Of a stretch of DNA of 64,000 bases, positions 34,896 to 45,401 are shown one piece after another; within the stretch, counting starts at the first letter, position 1, and every line of letters starts with the position of its first letter. The DNA is from Cyrtodaria siliqua (lineage: Eukaryota; Mollusca; Bivalvia; Adapedonta; Hiatellidae). The translations under genes were made by a program, and so were the position numbers. The stretch covers positions 62,001 to 126,000 of the forward strand of contig JAWPHD010005075.1 of the NCBI GenBank assembly GCA_037043455.1, in the 5' to 3' direction. Below the pieces are notes generated by a model that saw only the letters and a list, made by a program, of their open reading frames with translations, was not told where the DNA came from and searched no databases.

Positions 34896-36025
34896 CACAG
34901 GGGGTCGGCACGGTGTTGGGATGGTGTTTAAATGGTTTGGTATAGAGTCCTAAAACCCCAAATATCGAAAACCCATATTACTAAGTATACATATTAACAA
35001 GGGGTCCGGCTCCCAAAATGCCATTCTGTGCAGAGAACATGTATAACTGGCCAGAAAATAAAGGATTAACATGATAATCCATTCACATAGGGCTCTATTT
35101 CAAGCTATAAAACGTGTGTATCTAAAAATCATATTCATTTATTCATAACATGTACCACCTTTTGACACCAGACAACCGAAACGACTAATTTACACCAAAA
35201 TATCTAAGTAGGAAGAGATCGCGTAACACCACGCCACCTCACTAAAACGAGCTTCCCGAGAAGGCAGCATGCAAAAACGCTTCAGCCGATTGAAAACAAA
35301 CATAAAATGTTTCACAAACCTTTGTGCTTCAACTCGTGAAAGTCCAACTGTTCTATAGCGAGTCATTTTTTTATTTTAACGAACGAAATCCCAAGGCCAC
35401 TGCCATATTGTTGTTGTTGTTGTTTAGACTAGATCATCTAGACGTTTATTCATTTTCTTCACAAATGAACAAACGTCTAAATGATATAGTATAGAAAACA
35501 ACAACAACAGCAATATGGAAGTCACCGTAGAAATTCGTTTGTGACAATCAAAAAATGTCTCGCTATAGAGCAGTTGGACTTTCACGAGTTGAAGCACAAA
35601 GGTTTGTGAAACATTTTATGTTTGTTTTCAATCGGCTGAAGCGTTTTTGCATGCTGCCTTCTCGGGAAGCTCGTTTTAGTGAGGTGGCGTGGTGTTACGC
35701 GATCTCTTCCTACTTAGATATTTTGGTGTAAATTAGTCGTTTCGGTTGTCTGGTGTCAAAAGGTGGTACATGTTATGAATAAATGAATATGATTTTTAGA
35801 TACACACGTTTTATAGCTTGAAATAGAGCCCTATGTGAATGGATTATCGTGTTAATCCTTTATTTTCTGGCCAGTTATACATGTTCTCTGCACAGAATGG
35901 CATTTTGGGAGCCGGACCCCTTGTTAATATGTATACTTAGTAATATGGGTTTTCGATATTTGGGGTTTTAGGACTCTATACCAAACCATTTAAACACCAT
36001 CCCAACACCGTGCCGACCCCGTGTG
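34896..36025. mobile_element. 1.13-kb palindromic (fold-back) element, 8-bp TSD
   Basis: The two ends CACAGGGGGTCGGCACGG and its complement CCGTGCCGACCCCGTGTG start inverted arms that match almost perfectly for about 480 bases (34896-35378 against 35555-36025). The arms then diverge toward a roughly 170-base centre near 35460. GGACAGTG flanks it at 34888-34895 and 36026-36033, an 8-bp target duplication within a 37-bp unit. The TSD length and CAGGGG-like termini suggest hAT-type mobilisation. No open frame of note. Confidence 0.9.
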
Positions 36026-38262
36026 GGACAGTGTGCCCTCTTCCAAAAGAATTATATACATGGGACAGTGTGCCCTCTTCCAAAAGTATTATATACATGG
36101 GACAGTGTGCTCTCTTCCAAAAGTATTATATACATGGGACAGTGTGCCCTCTTCCAAAAGTATTATATACATGGGACAGTGTGCCCTCTTCCAAAAGTAT
36201 TATATACATGGGACAGTGTGCCCTCTTCCAAAAGTACCATATACATGGGACAGTGTGCCCTCTTCCAAAAGTATTATATACATGGGACATGTGCCCTCTT
36301 CCAAAAGTACCACATACATGGGACAGTGTGCCCTCTTCCAAAAGTACCACATACATGGGACAGTGTGCCCTCTTCCAAAAGTACCATATACATGGGACAG
36401 TGTGCCCTCTTCCAAAAGTACCACATACATGGGACAGTGTGCCCTCTTCCAAAAGTACCACATACATGGGACAGTGTGCCCTCTTCCAAAAGTACCACAT
36501 ACATGGGACAGTGTGCCCTCTTCCAAAAGTACCACATACATGGGACAGTGTGCCCTCTTCCAAAAGTACCACATACATGGGACAGTGTGCCCTCTTCCAA
36601 AAGTACCACATACATGGGACAGTGTGCCCTCTTCCAAAAGTACCATATAGATGGGACAGTGTGCCCTCTTCCAAAATTACCACATACATGGGACAGTGTG
36701 CCCTCTTCCAAAAGTACCATATAGATGGGACAGTGTGCCCTCTTCCAAAAGTACCATATACATGGGACAGTGTGCCCTCTTCCAAAAGTACCACATACAT
36801 GGGACAGTGTACCCTCTTCCAAAAGTACCATATACATGGGACAGTGTACCCTCTTCCAAAAGTACCACATACATGGGACAGTGTGCCCTCTTCCAAAAGT
36901 ATTATATACATGGGACAGTGTGCCCTCTTCCAAAAGTACCATATACATGGAACAGTGTGCCCTCTTCCAAAAGTACCATATACATGGGACAGTGTGCCCC
37001 CTTCCAAAAGTACCATATACATGGGACAGTGTGCCCTCTTCCAAAAGTACCACATACATGGGACAGTGTGCCCTCTTCCAAAAGTATTATATACATGGGA
37101 CAGTGTTCCCTCTTCCAAAAGTACCACATACATGGAACAGTGTGCCCTCTTCCAAAAGTACCATATACATGGGACAGTGTGCCCTCTTCCAAAAGTACCA
37201 TATACATGGGACAATGTGCCCTCTTCCAAAAGTATTATATACATGGAACAGTGTGCCCTCTTCCAAAAGTATTATATACATGGGACAGTGTGCCCTCTTC
37301 CAAAAGTACCATATACATGGGACAGTGTGCCCTCTTCCAAAAGTACCATATACATGGGACAGTGTGCCCTCTTCCAAAAGTACCATATACATGGGACAGT
37401 GTGCCCTCTTCCAAAAGTACCATATACATGGGACAGTGTGCCCTCTTCCAAAAGTATTATATACATGGGACAGTGTGCCCTCTTCCAAAAGTATTATATA
37501 CATGGGACAGTGTGCCATCTTCCAAAAGTACCATATACATGGGACAGTGTGCCCTCTTCCAAAAGTACCATATACATGGGACAGTGTGCCCTCTTCCAAA
37601 AGTACCATATACATGGGACAGTGTGCCCTCTTCCAAAAGTATTATATACATGGGACAGTGTGCCCTCTTCCAAAAGTATTATATACATGGGACAGTGTGC
37701 CCTCTTCCAAAAGTATTATATACATGGGACATTGTGCCCTCTTCCAAAAGTATTATATACATGGGACAGTGTGCCCTCTTCCAAAAGTATTATATACATG
37801 GGACAGTGTGCCCTTTTCCAAAAGTACCATATACATGGGACAGTGTGCCCTCTTCCAAAAGTACCACATACATGGGACAGTGTGCCCTCTTCCAAAAGTA
37901 CCACATACATGGGACAGTGTGCCCTCTTCCAAAAGTATTATATACATGGGACAGTGTGCCCTCTTCCAAAAGTACCATATACATGGAACAGTGTGCCCTC
38001 TTCCAAAAGTACCACATACATGGAACAGTGTGCCCTCTTCCAAAAGTACCATATACATGGGACAGTGTGCCCTCTTCCAAAAGTACCATATAAATGGGAC
38101 AGTGTGCCCTCTTCCAAAAGTACCACATACATGGGACAGTGTGCCCTCTTCCAAATGTATTATATACATGGGACAGTGTGCCCTCTTCCAAAAGTATTAT
38201 ATACATGGGACAGTGTGCCCTCTTCCAAAAGTATTATATACATGGGACAGTGTTCCGTCTTT
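36026..38262. repeat. 37-bp satellite array 2 (~60 units)
   Basis: Continuation of array 1. The unit length is 1 mod 3 and the unit contains no stop codon in any of six frames, so very long overlapping open frames (up to 752 codons on plus, 372 on minus) arise automatically. It ends with CTTTAAATAGTACCTTCTAT. Located in gene B intron 1. Confidence 0.97.
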
Positions 38263-38359
38263 AAATAGTACCTTCTATACAGGCCAGTGCCGATAAAACA
38301 CGTGTACCTCGGGATGGAATTCCCTATCTTCACCGGATACCCATGAAAGATTCTTATAA

Positions 38360-39068
38360 TACAGTTTTCTTATGACTGTAAAGGTAATTGTTATCCCAGA
38401 ATTACGTAATGCACATAAACGCGTTGAATTTCCTAAGATATTTTAGTTTGCTCGGTCCAGTTAGTATGGAACCTGATCATTTGTTGTTTTAGATGATATG
38501 CTGTGACACGAAGTGAGTTGAATATTGAATATGTGTCATGTATATATAATTGTCTATATATGTACATCATAATGTCCTAGCCATTTACTTTATGATTAAG
38601 TATATGCTTCTCTATAATTTGTTCATTTATTTTGTTTTTGAGATATAGTTACACAGTAGTTCACCCGGTGCAGTATACTATACAGTACTTGAGATTCGTG
38701 TACGTTACGCTGACGTGCAGTTCAATGGTATATACATACCATATCCACTCAGGTCAGTGTTTAGTTACTTACATAATATGTATTGCCCAATATGCGACAA
38801 CATAGTTGTATCTACATATTAATATAAACGTCCAATATGCATTATAGCGCTTGTGCGTACGTCTTCACAATGTTTAACATATAAATCTGTTTTAAGACAG
38901 TGATCATACCAATCGTCAAAAATGCATTATAGCGTGATATTATCCCATTTCAAGACAGTGATCTCTATTTGGAACAGTGTGCCGGATGTATTACCTCTAA
39001 TATCATTGTAGACTACAGTTGGAACAATTAAAACTGTTTCTAGTAGCATTGTACCGTCAGTAATCGTA
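38360..39068. repeat. Flank repeat of the 37-bp array, copy 2
   Basis: Direct copy of 33553-34270 with few changes and a short deletion near 38935. Leads into array 3. Confidence 0.9.
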
Positions 39069-39375
39069 CCATATATATATATATATACATGGGACAGTGT
39101 GCCCTCTTGACAAAGTGCCATATAAATGGGATAGTTGCCCTCTTCCAAAAGTACCATATACATGGGACAGTGTGCCCTCTTTCAAAAGTACCATATACGT
39201 GGGACAGTGTGCCCTCTTCCAAAAGTACCATATACATGGGACAGTGTGCCCTCTTCCAAAAGTACCATATACGTGGGACAGTGTGCCCTCTTCCAAAAGT
39301 ACCATATACGTGGGACAGTGTGCCCTCTTCCAAAAGTACCATATACGTGGGACAGTGTGCCCTCTTTAAATAGTA
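39069..39375. repeat. 37-bp satellite array 3 (~8 units)
   Basis: Same unit as arrays 1 and 2, including the TACGTGGGACAG variant. Closes with CTTTAAATAGTACCTTCTAT as array 2 does, then degenerate single units to about 39540. Confidence 0.95.
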
Positions 39376-40057
39376 CCTTCTATACAGGCCAGTGCGCCAG
39401 CTTTAAATGCTACTTAGGGCAGGGCGGTGCCCGCCTTGAGTATTATATTAGATGTAGGACAGTGTGCCTACCTTGAATAGTATCTTACATCTGGGACGTT
39501 TTGCTCACCACAAATTAGGACAGTGTCCACTGTAACATTGCTTTAGGAAAGGGGACAGGGTACCAAGTCACCTAACAAGGTAATGTATTGGATAGTCACT
39601 GCGTGTACGTCATACTTCGGTGTACTGGTTAAAGTCGGTAAGTAACAACACCAATAAATAAAAACAAGACATTAAGTCAATGTTTAAGACACCGTACATT
39701 TACGTACCTCATAACGTGACTGTGTCCAGTCCTGTAGTATCAAATAGTGTAATTGTTCTACATAAGTAGTATAACATATTAAATATATATGATTTAATTT
39801 CATACAGGCTCTTTATTCCTCGGAACTTTTTTCTGGTTGCGATTCCTTAGTTTTGATGCCATAAAACTCCATGTTTTATACCTATATTTTGAACTAGGAT
39901 TTCAACTATTAAGCTATTGCCACCTTATGGAATGATGTGTCACAGTTCCCTGTCGTCCGATAAAAGGCATACTCTATGCTTATAAAACGCATTTTGGCTA
40001 CGCCAATCCTTCACCTGGAAAATCATAGTTGATTATATTTCCTTATTGTTTTTCAGC

Positions 40058-41330
40058 ATGCCTCGGAAAGAAACACAGTCCGACAAGCTTGGTCGCCTTC
40101 TGGCAAATAGGATCGCGGATGACCCAGAGCTGCTGGAATCCTTCATGTCCTCTCTGGATATCGTCCCACCACAGAACACTTCCACAAAGAGCGCACATAA
40201 AAGGCGCGCTAAACTGTCATGGGACCCGCAAAGAAGAGTCGAATTGAGGACACAGTGCAAACCTCGTCTTCTGACACATTATTGTCGGATGAAGACCTAC
40301 GTTATTCACTGGCGGAGGGTCAGTACAGTGAAATAAATGCAGATGGGAATGCCAGCGATGACGAGGACAGTGCTTCCCGTGAGGACCCCATTGACTGCGA
40401 AAATGGTGACAAAGAATCAGGATCCGACACCTCTGACAAAGGTGAAGATTCACCGCAACATTTGATCACACCAAGTGATTCAGATGACGATGATCCTGGG
40501 GTCATAGACCTCAATATATTTAATGAGGTCAGTGATCCCAACATCTCGCAAAAACAAAAAACAAAGATCTGGGGGGAAGAATATGTGGATTTGGCTAAGC
40601 TCTTCTATGGCGCCTCTTCTGGCTTAGAGACACAAATAACCCAAACACGTCACCATCAAATCGGTCGGTAAAGACGGCCCCTCAGAAGAATATCGATAAC
40701 ATCCTTTTTTGGTCGCGTGCTTTCCAACTCTACGCCGCAATTTACTCCAAGAAATATCCAACTGAAGCCCCACAGATGTTCCAATACATGACCCTGATCC
40801 AAACACTGCCAACCAAATTGCAAATTGGTACCAGTACGATATTAAGTTCTGGTCCTTGAGAGCTGAACAGGACATGCCATGGGCAAAATTACATACCGAA
40901 GCATACTTGTTCACATACCTAATGTCAACAAAGACACATTCCTTTTGGAACAATGCAGAAACACCTTTTAAAAACTCCCGCCAAGCCGACAACCTCTTCA
41001 AATCAAACCGCGACATGTGTGCCTTATTTTACAAAGACAGCTACAGTTGGGGATTCCAACGAACAGGGAATTAACGAACAGTGAATTGTAGAAAACGACA
41101 ATGCCCACACACAAATGCTCCCTCTGTGACAGTAATCATGCTGGTATCAACTGTTCGCGGTTCAAAACAAAACCAAACAGCTCTTACCGCTTCGGTTACC
41201 GACAGAACATTGCAAGCCAACACCCAAAACCTCAAAACGACTCCAAACCTAATATTGCAACCAAACAGCACACACCTCAAACTTCCAATTCCAATAAAAA
41301 AAACACATACTTAACCAGTGATTGAAAGGC
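40058..41330 (+). pseudogene. DIRS-like element: Gag-like ORF, frameshifted
   Basis: Starts MPRKETQSDKLGRLLANRIA and continues after a shift near 40210 as GPAKKSRIEDTVQTSSSDT with an acidic stretch (SDSDDDDPGVIDL). It then gives FWSRAFQLYAAIYSKKYPTE, and a C-terminal cysteine/histidine knuckle HKCSLCDSNHAGINC. The order (acidic N-terminus, helical core, Cys/His knuckle) and the following RT, RNase H and recombinase fit the Gag of DIRS/Ngaro-type elements. Several stops. Confidence 0.75.
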
Positions 41331-41489
41331 TACCCTCACACAATGAGAAAATACTTGACCAATGGGTTCGCTTATGGGTTTTCATTAGGCGTAGTTGGTC
41401 CTATTGAACATCTCGAATCTCGTAATCATGCTTCTACTACTGATCATATTTCCTTCTTAAAAGATAAAATTACCTAGAAAATCAAGCTG

Positions 41490-42800
41490 GGACGGGTTAT
41501 GGGTCCATACAAAATACTTCCGCTCCCTAACTTTAGAATCAGTCCATTATGATTTGTACCTAAAAAAAGATCTCGACTCTTACAGGGTAATTCATGATCT
41601 CTCATTTCCGAAAGTCTTTTTAGTTAACGATGACATCCCTTTTGAGAACTCAACCGTATCTTTAGAAACGTTTGATGTAGCAGATTTAGTTAAATACCAT
41701 GTAAAGAACAGTTTAATCACAAAAGCAGTCATAAAGGAAGCGTTCCTGATTATCCCAATTTCACCTCTCGACAATATTATTTTGATTGGGTTTTAACCAT
41801 GGGTGCTTCTAGTTCAATTCAGATTTTTGAATCATTTTCTAAATCAATTCAATGGATCTGGCAGACGAAATTCAATATCAAAGATGTCTCACATATCGTT
41901 GATGATTTCATCTTTGTTGGGCCACTCAACTCGCAGAAATGCATAGCAGCTCTTAAGGGATTCTTTGCCCTTTGCAATAGCATCGGGATCCCAGAAAGCA
42001 TGCTAAAACCATCAACCAACAACTTGCACCCAGGTTCATGGTATAGAAATAGACACTTTACTGATGGTCGCCGGGCTGCCAGCTGACAAAATTGCATCAC
42101 TCAAACCATTGCTAACGTCAGCAAAATGCAGGAAAAAGTTAAAACTTAAGGAAATTCAGTCCGTACTTGGTCACCTCAACGTCGCGTGTAAGGTGATCAA
42201 ACCTGGTCGATGTTTTCTTCGACGGTTATTTGATCTAACTTGTGGACGATCAAACCGAAATCATTACATTAAGATTAACTCTGAAGTGAGAGCCGACCTT
42301 GCGCTATGGTCAGAGTTCATTGATCATTACAATGGTACAACATTAATCACTGACAACGTTTACCTATCCTCAACCTCTCTTTGTCTGCACACAGATGCGG
42401 CCCAGTCAAAAGGGTTTGCATGCATATTCCGAGAGCAATGGGCATGGGGACCTTTCACGGGAAAGATTAAATACTTTCATTTTAAACTTCCTTGACTCTA
42501 TCCAATGACCTTAGCTGTTTATCTATTTGGTCACAGTTGGAAGGATAATACTATCATGTTTATCTGTGACAATATGAGCATTGTTCATTGCATAAACAAA
42601 CACACTTAAAAAAATATGGTCATCATGAAAATGCTTCGAATAATTGTCTTGCAAGGACTAACTCACAATGTCCAATTTGCCGCTAAGCATATCCCTTCAA
42701 AAGATAATAGGTTACCTTTTATCACGATTCAGATAACAGAGATAAAGATAAGCGAAGACCCCGTGACAGTGCCACTGCACTTAACACCAGAGAGAGTACT
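41490..42800 (+). pseudogene. DIRS-like element: reverse transcriptase and RNase H
   Basis: YRVIHDLSFP, then KAVIKEAFLIIPISP (motif A, with the usual Asp changed), GASSSIQIFESFSKSIQWIW (motif B), HIVDDFIFVGP (motif C, VDD), LKLKEIQSVLGHLNVACK (connection), and SLCLHTDAAQSKGFACIF and MFICDNMSIVHCINKH (RNase H acidic blocks). Frames change at about 41795, 42060 and 42495. Motif order is DIRS-type. Confidence 0.88.
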
Positions 42801-42829
42801 TCTTTAATACACAAAATGATAAGGTCCTC

Positions 42830-43660
42830 ACTTGCATTTTCAATCAGGAAGGTTTACACAGATATATTCAACGCTTGAGGTTTTGCTACCAATAAAACCC
42901 ACCGAAGACGGTTTGCCCTGCGTCGGTCTCTACAATTCTGCTTTTTATTGCCTCTCTGTACAACATGTCTTTTTCAACATCAACTATTTGCAGTCATTTA
43001 TCTGCAATTGCGTTCATGCTCAAATTAGCAAAAAACCAAACTCTACAAAGAATTTCTTAGTTCAAAGAATGAGTTGCAAAAAAGGATCCAGGTGAATAGA
43101 CTCAAGATTATCTATCCTCCTGCCTGACCTTCGCAAACTATTTAAAGCATGTACATGCATTTTCTACATTTATGACTGCATTATGTACCAGACTATTTTC
43201 GTTACCGCTTTTCATGGATTTTTTCCGATTAGGTGAACTACTTCCTTCCCGCTATGCATTGTCAAACATGTCTACAGTATAAAGATAAAGCGGCGTATGC
43301 ATAACTTTACATCATTTCAAAACTAAAAGTAACCCGATTCCTGTTAAAATCTTTATTTCAAGTTCAAATAACAAGTATTCCCCTGTTAAACACCTCATTC
43401 AGTATATGAGCATAAGAGGGAAACAAGCCGGACCACTATTTGTCCGGAGCAACAACACGCCCCTGCTAAGAGCCTCATTTTCAAATAACTTTTCCAAAGT
43501 ACTCTTGTTTTCAAAAATGTTAACAATGTCCTACACACCTCATAGTTTCGGAATTGGTGCTTGCACTCAAGCCATTATGTCGGGAATATCAGAAACAAAG
43601 ATCATGGCCATGGGTATATGGAAGTCTACCGCATACAGGAAATACATTAGAATTCCCTAG
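42830..43660 (+). pseudogene. DIRS-like element: tyrosine recombinase
   Basis: The C-terminal frame 43406-43660 reads GPLFVRSNNTPLLRASF, then TPHSFGIGACTQAIMSGISE and WKSTAYRKYIR. This is the H-x-x-R...Y box of tyrosine recombinases as in DIRS elements; the Arg of HSFRIG-type boxes is Gly here and the nucleophile Tyr remains. Upstream frames are broken. DIRS elements insert without target duplications, and I saw none. Confidence 0.86.
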
Positions 43661-43816
43661 TCTCATTAACAAATTGACTATGAGAGCCGTACACTTGAAA
43701 TCCAACTGGGATCCTTTTCACCACTAATAAGTGAAACACAAATTATGGGGCATGGTGTGAAGTTCTCCCTGTTAATCACGATTATACTTCCAAAGGATTG
43801 TGGTATGTTTTTGTTG

Positions 43817-43818
<2 letters not shown>

Positions 43819-43852
<34 letters not shown>

Positions 43853-43880
43853 TCCTTTTTTTCTTTCTTTCTATCCTTAG
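43819..43880. repeat. (TTTC)n microsatellite
   Basis: Nearly pure TTTC repeats after the recombinase remnant. Confidence 0.95.
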
Positions 43881-43925
43881 TATATAATGTTAGTATAATT
43901 AGTTACTATATAGTATAATGTTGAG

Positions 43926-44098
43926 TCAAACTTATACCTGTAAGTGAGGAAGTGTCGCTTCTTACGAATGGCGGGAGGTGTACAGTACTGGTTCTACCCA
44001 GCAAAAGTGGATGGTCTGCCTCCACCACAAAAAATCGACCGTCATATATAACATTGCATGTTTTGAAAATGACGTAAAATTCCACACAAAACCAACTT
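43926..44098 (+). mobile_element. tRNA-derived SINE, 5'-truncated
   Basis: GTAAGTGAGGAAGTGTCG, GGGAGGTGTACAGTACTGG, TGGTCTGCCTCCACCAC, GACGTAAAATTCCA: the body and tail of the SINE whose full copy with tRNA head is at 55773-56041 on the minus strand. The tRNA head is missing. Confidence 0.75.
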
Positions 44099-44337
44099 AT
44101 TGAGCTTCCTTGTGTAGCCAAATAACGTGTTAGAATACTGAGATATCGAGGATACGCACAGTATAGTAAACAAGAAAATTCAGTAATTAATGATCATTAA
44201 TATGTCCTACCTGTGGGACAATTCATATACAGCAATAAAGTAACTATAATTCGCCAGAAAAAAACAAGTTCAGTGATTTTAAGACTACTTTCGTTTTTGC
44301 GCAAGTCTGAAATCGAAGTTTAAAGTATTATACCAAC

Positions 44338-44404
44338 CTGCAATTACTTGAAAATAGACCAGTGCAAGACTCGTATATATCCCCAACATTGGCAACATCT
44401 CCAT
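44338..44404 (-). CDS. Gene B exon 1: signal peptide
   Basis: The minus-strand ATG at 44404 opens MEMLPMLGIYTSLALVYFQV IA and ends in phase 1 at donor GCAG/GTTGGT. A short N-terminus and a hydrophobic core leading to a small residue give a classic signal peptide. It aligns with the gene A exon (52626-52695) and the broken gene C exon. The ATG is the only one in frame before the hydrophobic core apart from internal Met codons. It joins Ig1 at 30457 in phase. Confidence 0.75.
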
Positions 44405-44558
44405 TTTTTAATAGGTCTAGATAATGTTAAACAGGTTATGTACTGTGTCAATAAAACCAAAATAAATGGTAACTTGTAGAAACCCAACGACGAAACGAAA
44501 CAAAGGAATTTTGAGCGACATGACGTAATCGATATCTCAGTCCGATGGAATCCCGGAG

Positions 44559-44568
44559 TTATATATTT
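44559..44568 (-). promoter_or_regulatory. TATA-like block, gene B
   Basis: AAATATATAA on the minus strand about 155 bases before the ATG, followed by CTCCGGGATTCC, conserved in genes A and C. Confidence 0.42.
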
Positions 44569-44745
44569 GGCAATGGGTGTATTTTACCTTTCTTTAAATT
44601 GTTAAAAAGTTACTTAATATAGTATTTGAATGCGCGATATGTCAGTAATATACTCAGTGTTTTGTATATTTTACGAAACTGCAAAATAACGGGCATGAAC
44701 ACATTTTAAAGTAGCAATCCCGCCAAATAACGACAAAATTACACT

Positions 44746-45364
44746 GAGTGACTTCGATCACGAACTATAGTAATCGTAGTTTAACTATGGTCAGATCGAA
44801 TACGCAATGGTTTAATCAGAATGACGTCATCAGTCTACTATAGTTCAACCCACGGCAAGGGGATGGTTGCTCTGGTTCAAACATGGCGGGCAAAAAATAA
44901 ACTTTCGCAAATTTGAAACTAACTTTATTGTATCTCCGGCATGTATAGCCATTTGACTGAGTTATAAACGTATTATTTGTGTGTAGTCAGTTACTCGATA
45001 CATATATACAATTGCAACAACAATTAACTATTTTACAGCGAACTATTAGAGAAATTGCGTTGCCGGTGTCAAGGTAAAACACGTATGGTTTAAATGCACC
45101 ACGAATCGGCATAGTCTAAAACCTCGGATGGAATAGAATTGGAATGGAATTGGCTTTTGATTCCACATTCCTTTCCATTCTAGTCTAACGTTCCCATTCC
45201 AGACACATTACATGCACTGAGTATAGGATAAAATATGGAAGAAAATTTCAACAATGAAAAAGTGTGAAATATGCTTATTTTACCATATAAGGGTATCAGG
45301 AAAGCATGGGAACACAATGTAATACATTTGACATGTTCTAACCGATTGGTATTATAACCTCTAA

Positions 45365-45401
<37 letters not shown>

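Noticed and set aside
36010..38268. 752-codon plus-strand ORF and overlapping long ORFs on both strands
   Set aside because: They follow automatically from a stop-free 37-bp repeat; all six frames are open and no start context, splice signal or domain supports translation.
34271..39375. CRISPR-like regular 37-bp repeats
   Set aside because: There are no unique spacers; units abut directly, and the context is an animal genome.
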